6,441 nt of DNA from the NCBI GenBank assembly GCA_002779205.1, contig PEXF01000136.1, positions 903 to 7,343 on the forward strand, written 5' to 3'. This document shows positions 1-5,183 of the stretch, piece after piece. This DNA is from Candidatus Hydromicrobium americanum (GTDB lineage: Bacteria; Actinomycetota; Humimicrobiia; Humimicrobiales; Humimicrobiaceae). The notes under the pieces are model-generated. The model saw only the letters and a list, made by a program, of their open reading frames with translations, searched no databases and was not told the origin of the DNA. Both the position numbers and the translations under genes were made by a program. Numbering within the stretch: position 1 is the stretch's first letter; the number at the start of each line of letters is the position of its first letter.

Positions 1-728
1 TACTTTATACCATAGGCCTAATAGGAGTGGACGGTGCGCTTTACAAATCTATGGAATTCAGCGGCCCGGCTGTAAGTAAACTGTCTATGGATTCCAGATT
101 TACAATGTCCAATATGGCGATAGAAGCGGGAGGAAAATTTGGAATATTTGAGGTCGACGGGGTAACAGAGGAGTTTTTGAAATCAAGATCCGATGGAAAT
201 TATAAAATATTTAAAAGTGATCCCGATGTGGAATATGAAAAGACATATAATATAGACTGCTCTAATATAGAACTTCAGGTGGCGGTCCCTCATCTTCCGT
301 CAAATGTGAGAAATGCCAGTGATTTATCCAATGTTACCATAGATCAGGTAGTAATAGGTTCCTGCACTAACGGAAGGATGGAAGATTTAAGGATTGCAGC
401 AGAAATTTTAAATGGCAGAAAAGTAGACGGAAACATAAGGACCATAATAATTCCTGCCACTCAAAACATATATCTTGAGGCATTAAAAAAAGGCTATATC
501 GAAATTTTTATAAATTCAGGCTGTGTGGTCAGCACTCCAACCTGCGGACCCTGTCTGGGGGGCCATATGGGCGTACTGGCGGAAGGCGAAAGGGCTGTAT
601 CTACAACCAATAGAAATTTTGTAGGCAGGATGGGCCATCCAAAAAGTGAGATATACCTAAGTGGACCATCGGTAGCTGCTGCATCTGCAGTAGCAGGCAG
701 AATAGCCACTCCGGAGGAGGTTATGTAA
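1..728 (+). CDS. leuC: 3-isopropylmalate dehydratase large subunit (LeuC), 5' partial
   Basis: Large [4Fe-4S] subunit of isopropylmalate isomerase, an aconitase-family enzyme that works with LeuD in leucine synthesis and, given the nearby cimA, probably also isomerises citramalate for isoleucine. The frame is open from base 3 at the window edge and the text there is already family sequence (IGVDGALYKSMEF), so the gene starts upstream; the GTG at 27 is an internal valine. About 241 residues are visible, against roughly 420 for the short two-subunit type, so some 180 N-terminal residues are missing. The cluster ligands are present: Cys in GSCTNGR (codon 363-365) and the two Cys of CGPC (543-545 and 552-554). 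The C-terminus GRIATPEEVM is normal for the family. The stop TAA overlaps the leuD ATG by one base, indicating translational coupling. Homoaconitase or a dual-substrate isomerase is a possible alternative, since sequence separates these poorly. Confidence 0.93.
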   Translation, partial: LYTIGLIGVDGALYKSMEFSGPAVSKLSMDSRFTMSNMAIEAGGKFGIFEVDGVTEEFLKSRSDGNYKIFKSDPDVEYEKTYNIDCSNIELQVAVPHLPSNVRNASDLSNVTIDQVVIGSCTNGRMEDLRIAAEILNGRKVDGNIRTIIIPATQNIYLEALKKGYIEIFINSGCVVSTPTCGPCLGGHMGVLAEGERAVSTTNRNFVGRMGHPKSEIYLSGPSVAAASAVAGRIATPEEVM

Positions 729-1222
729 TGATAATAAGGGAAAAAGCAATAAAATACGGGGATAATGTTGATACTGATGTAATAATACCGGCTAGATACC
801 TTAATACCACTGATGATAGAGAGCTGGCATCTCATTGCTTTGAGGGTCTGGATAAGGATTTTAAAGAGAAGGTAAATGAAAGGAAAATAATAGTTGCAGG
901 CAATAATTTCGGCTGCGGTTCTTCCAGGGAACATGCTCCGGTATCTATCAAAGCCAGTGGAGTAAAGGCTATAATTGCCAGCTCATTTGCCCGTATTTTT
1001 TTTAGGAATGCCATAAATATAGGGCTTCTGGTTATAGCAAGCATCGAGGCTAGCAATCTTATACAGGATGGGGATGAGCTGGAGATAAATTTAAGCAGTG
1101 GTAAAATTAAAGATATTACAAAGGATAAAATCTTTGAAGTAAACCCACTTCCTGAGTTTATCCAGGGGATAATAAGAAGCGGCGGTTATGTAAAATTTAC
1201 TAAAGAAAATATAAGAAAATAA
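728..1222 (+). CDS. leuD: 3-isopropylmalate dehydratase small subunit (LeuD)
   Basis: Small swivelling-domain subunit that partners LeuC; together they move the hydroxyl of 2-isopropylmalate or citramalate through a dehydrated intermediate, in the cytoplasm. The 164 residues match the short LeuD type (about 160-170 residues), not the ~200-residue enterobacterial form. Visible motifs are VDTDVIIPARYL (residues 14-25) and the conserved FGCGSSREHAP loop (61-71), followed by SSFARIFFRNAINIGL and the C-terminal PLPEFIQGIIRSGGYV. The start is set by GGAGG at 716-720, seven bases before the ATG, and by the TAATG overlap with leuC. The substrate-recognition loop reads YLNT (24-27). This position separates isopropylmalate from homoaconitate enzymes in archaea, and this version does not settle specificity. 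Co-location with cimA argues for a branched-chain amino acid role. Confidence 0.93.
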   Translation: MIIREKAIKYGDNVDTDVIIPARYLNTTDDRELASHCFEGLDKDFKEKVNERKIIVAGNNFGCGSSREHAPVSIKASGVKAIIASSFARIFFRNAINIGLLVIASIEASNLIQDGDELEINLSSGKIKDITKDKIFEVNPLPEFIQGIIRSGGYVKFTKENIRK

Positions 1223-1315
1223 ACAGTCTATGATTACAGTGATTCATAAATAGGAACGATGTATGTAGAAATTAAAAGAAGTTTTTAGTGAGGTATATAA
1301 AGGTGATGCTTTAAA

Positions 1316-2896
1316 ATGATTGATAAAGATAAAATATACATATTTGATACTACCTTGAGGGATGGTGCCCAGAGAGCTGATATATCTTTTTCGGTCAATG
1401 ATAAGCTGCAGATGATAGAAAGATTTGATGATATCGGCATTGACTATATTGAAGTTGGATTTCCTGCTTCAAATCCGAAGGAAATGGAATTATTTGAAAA
1501 GCTAAAAGGTAGAAAATTCGAATATTCAAAAATAATTGCCTTTGGAATGACAAGATATAAGGATATCAAGGTAGAAAATGATAATAATATAAAACAGTTA
1601 ATCCAATCAGGTGCAGACAGCGTATGCATTGTCGGCAAATCGTCCTCTCTTCATGCCGAAAAGGTTATAGAGACGACACTGGAAAATAATTTAAGTATGA
1701 TTTTTGATTCTATAGAGTACTTAAAGAAATATTTCCCTGAAGTGATTTTTGATGCCGAACATTTCTTTGATGGTTTTAAAGAAAATCCGCAGTATGTACT
1801 GGAAACTTTAAAAGCAGCTTTAGAGGCAGGTGCAGACTATTTATGCCTTTGTGATACCAATGGTGGTATGCTTCCTGATGATGTTATAGAGATAATCGAT
1901 AAGGTAAATATGGGAGTTAAAGCAACCCTGGGCGTACATTTTCACAATGACAGCGGATGCGCTGTTGCAAATACTGTAATAGCTGTAAAAAAGGGAATAA
2001 AGATGGTCCATGGTACAATTAATGGTTATGGCGAGAGATGCGGCAATGCTGACCTGTGCCAGATAATTCCCAATCTTGAAATAAAATTAAAAAAGAACTG
2101 CTTAAAAGAAGGCAGTCTGAAGCATTTAACCAATCTCTCAAGATTTGTAAGTGAGACTGCAAATCAAATTTCAAATCCAGGCCAGCCGTTTGTAGGGCGT
2201 AATGCTTTTACCCATAAGGGCGGTATGCATGTAAGCGGGGTAAGCAAATTATCAAAAGCATTTGAACATGTAGATCCTGAGACAGTCGGCAACACAAGGG
2301 AGATACTGATTTCAGAGCTTTCCGGTAAGAAATCCATAATTCTTAAGGCAAAGGAATTCGGAATTAATCTGGAAGATGATTTAAAGAAGGTAAGTGAGAT
2401 TTTAAACAGGATTCAGAATCTGGAACATAAAGGTTATCAGTTTGAGGCTGCCGACGGGAGTTTCGAATTGCTGGTTAAGGAAGTTACCGGAGTAAAGAAG
2501 AAATTTTTTAAACTGGAAAGCTTCAGGGTATTAAATGAGAAGAAGGAAGACGGCAGCATGATGTCTGAGGCCACAGTGAAAGTGCAGATAAATGGGAATA
2601 GGATTATTGAAACCGCAGAGGGCAATGGTCCGGTTAATGCCCTGGACAGAGCTTTAAGAAAAGCAATTGAAAGCTGTTATCCTGCGCTGTCAAAAATCAC
2701 ACTTACAGACTTTAAGGTTAGGGTACTGGATGAGAAGAAGGGTACCGGAGCAGTGGTAAGAGTTCTAATTGAATCATCTGATGGTGAGAAAAGTTGGGGG
2801 ACAATAGGAGTATCTGAGAATATAATTGAAGCCAGCTGGCAGGCACTGGAAGACAGTATCATATATGGACTGATGCATGTGGAGAAGAATAAATAG
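1316..2896 (+). CDS. cimA: (R)-citramalate synthase (CimA)
   Basis: Condenses pyruvate with acetyl-CoA to citramalate, the committed step of threonine-independent isoleucine synthesis. The 526 residues fit the CimA family (about 520-535). The N-terminal HMGL-type TIM barrel carries DTTLRDGAQ (residues 11-19), SNPKE (52-56), the CimA-like CDTNGG (179-184), the metal-binding HFHND (208-212), GERCGNADL (239-247) and HKGGMH (300-305). D11, H208, H210 and N244 are the expected metal ligands. From about residue 385 comes a LeuA-type regulatory dimerisation domain ending in GTIGVSENIIEAS, which in this family binds the feedback inhibitor. The ATG is preceded by AGGTGAT at 1301-1307, eight bases upstream. 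A 93-base gap separates it from leuD; I see no convincing promoter there, so co-transcription is likely. Isopropylmalate synthase or homocitrate synthase are alternatives, but the overall motif set and length favour CimA. Confidence 0.87.
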   Translation: MIDKDKIYIFDTTLRDGAQRADISFSVNDKLQMIERFDDIGIDYIEVGFPASNPKEMELFEKLKGRKFEYSKIIAFGMTRYKDIKVENDNNIKQLIQSGADSVCIVGKSSSLHAEKVIETTLENNLSMIFDSIEYLKKYFPEVIFDAEHFFDGFKENPQYVLETLKAALEAGADYLCLCDTNGGMLPDDVIEIIDKVNMGVKATLGVHFHNDSGCAVANTVIAVKKGIKMVHGTINGYGERCGNADLCQIIPNLEIKLKKNCLKEGSLKHLTNLSRFVSETANQISNPGQPFVGRNAFTHKGGMHVSGVSKLSKAFEHVDPETVGNTREILISELSGKKSIILKAKEFGINLEDDLKKVSEILNRIQNLEHKGYQFEAADGSFELLVKEVTGVKKKFFKLESFRVLNEKKEDGSMMSEATVKVQINGNRIIETAEGNGPVNALDRALRKAIESCYPALSKITLTDFKVRVLDEKKGTGAVVRVLIESSDGEKSWGTIGVSENIIEASWQALEDSIIYGLMHVEKNK

Positions 2897-2919
2897 GGTT
2901 GTGAATTTACTATATCCTT

Positions 2920-2954
2920 ATTTAGATTCTACTTGTATGTGCTTCTAAATTTTT
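2920..2954 (+). terminator. possible weak terminator after cimA
   Basis: A 7-bp inverted repeat, ATTTAGA (2920-2926) with TCTAAAT (2944-2950), is followed by a short T run (2950-2954), 24 bases after the cimA stop. The stem is AT-rich and the 17-base loop is long, so this would be inefficient. It is the only terminator-like structure I see before the promoter of the next operon. Confidence 0.25.
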
Positions 2955-3016
2955 AATATAAACATACTAATACATATCAATGCCTAAATGGTAAGATAAA
3001 TTAATGCTAAATACAT

Positions 3017-3062
3017 TATTGATTTATATCTTATTATATATATAATAGAATATAAATTAATA
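3017..3062. repeat. 46-bp imperfect palindrome over the vapBC promoter, candidate operator
   Basis: The arms 3017-3039 and 3040-3062 are complementary at 20 of 23 positions; mismatches are 3021/3058, 3030/3049 and 3031/3048. The central 16 bases (3032-3047) are a perfect palindrome covering the -10 box. Ribbon-helix-helix antitoxins typically repress their own operon by binding palindromes of this kind as dimers or in tandem. The stretch is nearly all A and T, which raises the chance of accidental symmetry, so its role as operator is inferred from position. Confidence 0.45.
3019..3046 (+). promoter_or_regulatory. sigma70-type promoter of vapBC
   Basis: TTGATT (3019-3024) and a perfect TATAAT (3041-3046) are separated by 16 bases, ending 36 bases before the vapB start codon. 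The position directly upstream of a two-gene operon, after a 186-base gap following cimA, makes this a good candidate for the TA promoter. The hexamers lie inside a long imperfect palindrome (3017-3062), which would put them under control of whatever binds there. Confidence 0.6.
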
Positions 3063-3082
3063 TATAATATGGAGCGAAAACT

Positions 3083-3376
3083 ATGGCAAAAATTCTATTA
3101 TCAATACCTGATGAAGTCCTGGAAGAAATTGACAGATACAAGAAAAGAAAAAAAATAAAAAGAAGCCAGTTTTTTCTGGAAGCAATAGATAATTATTTTA
3201 AAGTTCTTATGACAGAAGAATATTTTGACAGGAGAAAAAAAGCAGTTGAGCGAATTAAAAAAACAAGCAATAAAATAATGAAAGCAGGCATAAAAGACTG
3301 GGATCCTACCAGTGAAATCAGAAAATTCAGGGACAAACGAGCAGATGAACTTCTGAAAAGATGGGAAGAAGATTAA
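3083..3376 (+). CDS. vapB: ribbon-helix-helix antitoxin (VapB-like)
   Basis: Antitoxin predicted to bind and block the PIN-domain toxin encoded next to it and to repress the operon as a DNA-binding dimer. The N-terminal ~40 residues form a CopG/MetJ-type ribbon-helix-helix: strand AKILLSIPDE (2-11), helix VLEEIDRYKKRKK (12-24), turn, then RSQFFLEAIDNYF (27-39). The highly charged C-terminal part (41-97), including WDPTSEIRKFRDKRADEL (73-90), is the likely toxin-wrapping segment. Start ATG 3083 has GGAG at 3071-3074, eight bases upstream. The stop TAA is one base before the vapC ATG (TAATATG), so the pair should be translationally coupled. The family is clear from fold and context; the symbol is assigned from the PIN partner, as RHH antitoxins pair with several toxin types. 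Confidence 0.85.
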   Translation: MAKILLSIPDEVLEEIDRYKKRKKIKRSQFFLEAIDNYFKVLMTEEYFDRRKKAVERIKKTSNKIMKAGIKDWDPTSEIRKFRDKRADELLKRWEED

Positions 3377-3377
3377 T

Positions 3378-3878
3378 ATGGAAAGTAGTGTTGTGTTTAA
3401 TGAGAAACATATAGAATTACCTGACTTTTTGATAGGGGAATCCCGGAGAAAAAAATATGTACTCGATGCTTCTGTGGTTTTTAAATGGTATTACAAAAAA
3501 AATGAGACCGATTTATATAGTGCAGATATACTATACAATTTTTTAAATTCTCACCAGTATATATTATTTGCTCCCCAGTTACTTATTTATGAGATACTGA
3601 ATGCATTCAGATTAAAAGACGAAATAAGCAGTGAAACAATAGATTTAATTATTTCTGAGCTATACGATACCATTATTATACTTGAAGCAGACAAAGTTCT
3701 CTTAAAAAACGCATTTTTGTATGCCAGGCTTTTAAATATATCTGTTTATGATGGTATTTATATTGCTCTTTCTGAAAAGTTTGACGCACCACTCATAACT
3801 GCAGATAAAAAACTTTACAGGTCAGGAAAAAATCTGCCGTATAAAGTTATTATGCTTTCAGATTTCCTAGAAAAATAA
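3378..3878 (+). CDS. vapC: PIN-domain ribonuclease toxin (VapC-like)
   Basis: Predicted Mg2+-dependent endoribonuclease toxin; VapC proteins commonly cut tRNA or rRNA, and the target here is unknown. The PIN fold runs from about residue 27 to 164. All four expected acidic residues are visible: D30 in YVLDASVV, E72 in LIYEILNAF, D125 in ISVYDGIYIAL and D143 in LITADKKLY, so the enzyme looks catalytically complete. Residues 1-26 are an unusual extension, since most VapC proteins begin a few residues before the YVLDAS strand. The ATG at 3378 is supported by GGGAAG at 3363-3368 and tight spacing to vapB. An internal TTG start at codon 18 would give a more usual N-terminus but has weaker support. 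No frameshift or premature stop is seen, so this is the one apparently intact TA module in the window. Confidence 0.88.
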   Translation: MESSVVFNEKHIELPDFLIGESRRKKYVLDASVVFKWYYKKNETDLYSADILYNFLNSHQYILFAPQLLIYEILNAFRLKDEISSETIDLIISELYDTIIILEADKVLLKNAFLYARLLNISVYDGIYIALSEKFDAPLITADKKLYRSGKNLPYKVIMLSDFLEK

Positions 3879-3938
3879 CTTTGATATTAAAAACCTTATA
3901 AAATGAAACCATGCAAATGAAAACAAGGAGGAAACCCT

Positions 3939-4355
3939 ATGGTATTTGGTAAAAAAATCACCCTATCTACAAAAGGATTTTCAGATATTATAAATATCAC
4001 TGACAAGGTAAAAAGTATCGCCCACCAGTCTGGCATAAAGAATGGATTGGTAGGTGTTTTTGCCATCGGTTCAACTGCTTCCGTTTCAACCATAGAATAT
4101 GAACCTGCTCTGGTTGAAGATATGCGAGAGCAGCTAGAAGAATTTATTCCGGCTAGTAAACATACCCGGCACTCACAGACATGGGGTGATGACAATGGGT
4201 TTTCACACTTGCGCGCTACATTTATGGGTCCGGGTATTTGTGTACCATTATCTGATGGCAAGTTAGTTCTTGGCACATGGCAGCAGATAATCGTTATTGA
4301 CCATGATAATAGGCCTCGCTCACGTAATGTTTTTATACAGGTTATGGGAGAATAG
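3939..4355 (+). CDS. yjbQ: YjbQ / UPF0047 family protein
   Basis: Small cytoplasmic protein of the widespread YjbQ (UPF0047) family. Some members have a weak thiamine-phosphate synthase activity and are annotated 'secondary thiamine-phosphate synthase enzyme'; the physiological role is not settled. The 138 residues match the family length. Signature segments in order are GSTASV (44-49), EYEPAL (53-58), H78, WGDDNGFSHLRA (82-93), GPGICVP (97-103) and LGTWQQI (111-117), then RPRSRNV. H78 and H90 are the conserved putative active-site histidines. Position 88 is Phe where many relatives have His (GNGHSH), pointing to the GFSH subgroup. An excellent AAGGAGG (3925-3931) lies seven bases before the ATG, making this the best ribosome binding site in the window. 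It lies between two TA modules on the same strand with its own strong translation signal, so no functional link to them is evident. Confidence 0.9.
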   Translation: MVFGKKITLSTKGFSDIINITDKVKSIAHQSGIKNGLVGVFAIGSTASVSTIEYEPALVEDMREQLEEFIPASKHTRHSQTWGDDNGFSHLRATFMGPGICVPLSDGKLVLGTWQQIIVIDHDNRPRSRNVFIQVMGE

Positions 4356-4357
4356 TA

Positions 4358-4377
4358 AAAATATATCGGTATATTTT
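4358..4377 (+). terminator. weak hairpin after yjbQ, possible terminator
   Basis: An 8-bp stem, AAAATATA (4358-4365) with TATATTTT (4370-4377), closes a TCGG loop three bases after the yjbQ stop and runs into T-rich sequence (CTTTATTTATTT). Position and downstream T-richness suit a terminator, but the stem has only A-T pairs and would be unstable. Confidence 0.3.
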
Positions 4378-4378
4378 C

Positions 4379-4429
4379 TTTATTTATTTGTCATTATAAG
4401 TTATCATATGTAATCAATGAATAAATAAA
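4379..4429. repeat. inverted repeat ahead of the RelB-like antitoxin
   Basis: Ten-base arms TTTATTTATT (4379-4388) and AATAAATAAA (4420-4429) are exact inverted copies around a 31-base centre. They flank the candidate promoter of the second TA module and end 25 bases before the likely relB start, the usual place for an autoregulatory site. The arms are pure A/T, so a chance match is possible. Confidence 0.35.
4388..4414 (+). promoter_or_regulatory. candidate promoter of the RelBE-like operon
   Basis: TTGTCA (4388-4393, 5/6 to the -35 consensus) and TGTAAT (4409-4414, 5/6 to the -10 consensus) are separated by 15 bases, slightly short of the 17-base optimum. It lies 40 bases upstream of the likely antitoxin start. 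It is tentative because AT-rich gaps often contain such matches. Confidence 0.3.
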
Positions 4430-4440
4430 ATTACTAAATC

Positions 4441-4445
4441 AGGAG
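4441..4445 (+). promoter_or_regulatory. ribosome binding site deciding the relB start
   Basis: AGGAG at 4441-4445 is only three bases from the ATG at 4449 but nine bases from the next in-frame ATG at 4455. The second spacing is workable and the first is too tight, so the start at 4455 is preferred. Confidence 0.6.
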
Positions 4446-4454
4446 ATTATGAAA

Positions 4455-4703
4455 ATGAAAAATGCTACTGGCAGCAGTCCTGTAGGAGTTAGGATTCCAA
4501 AAGATATAAAAAGAAAATTTGATGAATATTGTGACAGAAAGGGTCTAAGAAAGAGTTATCTTCTTGGCAAAATTATTGAAGAAAAATTGCTGGAACTTGA
4601 AGAAGATGAAATGGATTTAAAATTAGTAGAAGAAAGAATGGAAGAAGAAAGAATTACTTTAGAGGAATTTAATAAATATATGGATAAAAGGATTAAACCT
4701 TGA
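4455..4703 (+). CDS. relB: RelB/ParD-like ribbon-helix-helix antitoxin
   Basis: Antitoxin predicted to neutralise the RelE-family toxin encoded immediately after it and to repress the shared operon. The protein is 82 residues from the preferred start; starting at ATG 4449 would add two (Met-Lys). A short RHH core is visible: strand PVGVRIPK (residues 9-16), helix DIKRKFDEYCDRKG, turn, then RKSYLLGKIIEEKLLEL. The acidic helical tail (LEEDEMDLKLVEERMEEER) and ending LEEFNKYMDKRIKP resemble toxin-binding segments of RelB-type antitoxins. The stop TGA overlaps the toxin's TTG start as TTGA. The frame is intact although the partner toxin is interrupted, so this may now be an orphan antitoxin. Exact subfamily is uncertain, because RHH antitoxins diverge quickly. 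Confidence 0.78.
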   Translation: MKNATGSSPVGVRIPKDIKRKFDEYCDRKGLRKSYLLGKIIEEKLLELEEDEMDLKLVEERMEEERITLEEFNKYMDKRIKP

Positions 4704-4972
4704 AAAATTGGGAAATACAGATCTCTAAAAGTATATTAAAAGACCTTGGTGAAGTTGAAAGAAATTATCTTTTAAAAATAAAAAGTGTTATAAATAATTT
4801 AGCTTTAAATCCTTTTCCAGAAAATGCCAAAAAATTGAAAGGGAAAGATAAGTTAATTTTAAGAATCAGAGTCGGAGTTTATTGAATAGTATATTTGGTG
4901 GATTTAAAACAACGATTGGTAGTTATATTAGGAATTAACCATAGAAAATCCTCTTACAGAAAGAATTTTTAA
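4700..4972 (+). pseudogene. relE: RelE/ParE-family toxin interrupted by an in-frame TGA
   Basis: RelE toxins cut mRNA in the ribosomal A site. The frame starts at TTG 4700, with AAGGA at 4688-4692 seven bases upstream, and overlaps relB by four bases. Residues 1-61 look like the family: QISKSILKDL, LALNPFPENAKKLKG, LRIRVGVY. A TGA at 4883-4885 then stops the frame. The same frame continues with IVYLVDLKQRL, VVILGINHRKSSY and RKNF to TAA at 4970-4972, the normal C-terminal half. With the TGA read as one residue the product is 90 residues, a usual RelE length. The stop sits at position 62, which aligns with R61 of E. coli RelE (Y-R-[LIV]-[VI]-Y); downstream R82 and Y86 match R81 and Y87. One base change from CGA or AGA explains it. 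The truncated peptide lacks the catalytic end and is probably inactive. Alternatives are sequencing error or readthrough. Confidence 0.82.
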
Positions 4973-5064
4973 TAATTCTTAGACCAATTAGTTGACTGTG
5001 CAAAATTTAAATCCTGTTCGGCAAAATATAACCACTTCTCAAAAATATTTTTGTTATTTTCCAT
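4969..5064 (-). pseudogene. N-terminal remnant of a HEPN-domain protein
   Basis: On the minus strand, ATG at 5064-5062 opens a 31-residue frame that ends at TAA 4971-4969. Its first 26 residues, including FEKWLYFAEQDLNFAQ, resemble the first helix of HEPN proteins (a W[LI]xxAExDL pattern), the RNase-type partners of MNT nucleotidyltransferases. The rest of the HEPN domain, including its Rx4-6H catalytic motif, is absent, because the frame runs into the 3' end of the plus-strand relE. A possible AAAGG site lies at 5080-5076, and the start overlaps the end of the upstream nucleotidyltransferase remnant, as in real MNT-HEPN operons. I infer a truncated relic that is unlikely to be functional. 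Similarity is judged by eye over a short segment. Confidence 0.5.
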
Positions 5065-5167
5065 ATATAATTTTACCTTTATTTATAATTTCTTCTCTAA
5101 AAAATATATTATTTTTCAACTGTTCTTTTAACTTGATATGTTGCATTAAATTAAATAAAAAATTATT
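5054..5167 (-). pseudogene. C-terminal remnant of an MNT-type nucleotidyltransferase
   Basis: A minus-strand frame open from 5167 and ending at TAA 5056-5054 contains KLKEQLKNN, IFFREEIINKG and the terminal KIIYGK. This is the pattern at the C-terminus of minimal nucleotidyltransferases (MNT antitoxins), which finish with a helix and then [EK]G-x-[IVL]-[IVL]-Y. The GSxARG nucleotide-binding motif and paired aspartates of the N-terminal half are absent, since a stop lies just upstream (5170-5168) and nothing family-like is visible up to the beta-propeller gene. The stop overlaps the HEPN-like ATG by 11 bases. Two neighbouring fragments in correct order, strand and overlap support each other better than either does alone. 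The first ~12 residues of the open stretch may be unrelated junction sequence. Confidence 0.45.
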
Positions 5168-5183
5168 TTATTAATTATATTTC

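Noticed and set aside
494..934. Minus-strand open frame opposite leuC and leuD
   Set aside because: Both genes on the plus strand are strongly conserved here; the antisense translation has no family features and no ribosome binding site.
1223..1315. Separate promoter for cimA (TATGAT at 1229-1234)
   Set aside because: There is no matching -35 at 16-18 bases; readthrough from leuCD explains expression more simply.
3881..3904. TTGATA and TATAAAAT between vapC and yjbQ as a promoter
   Set aside because: The hexamers are only 10 bases apart, too close for sigma70, and no better -35 fits the TATAAA.
3896..4276. Minus-strand open frame opposite yjbQ
   Set aside because: It is a shadow of a well-supported gene; the protein shows no recognisable domain.
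4883..4885. TGA as a sense codon (alternative genetic code) or selenocysteine
   Set aside because: TGA terminates relB properly, Trp is coded by TGG elsewhere, and the RelE position expects arginine, not tryptophan, glycine or selenocysteine. No SECIS-like hairpin is evident just after it.
4992..5174. Plus-strand open frame of 60 codons starting with TTG, rich in Phe, Ile and Asn
   Set aside because: It has no ribosome binding site and an AT-driven composition, and it lies opposite the MNT-HEPN-like fragments that better explain the stretch.
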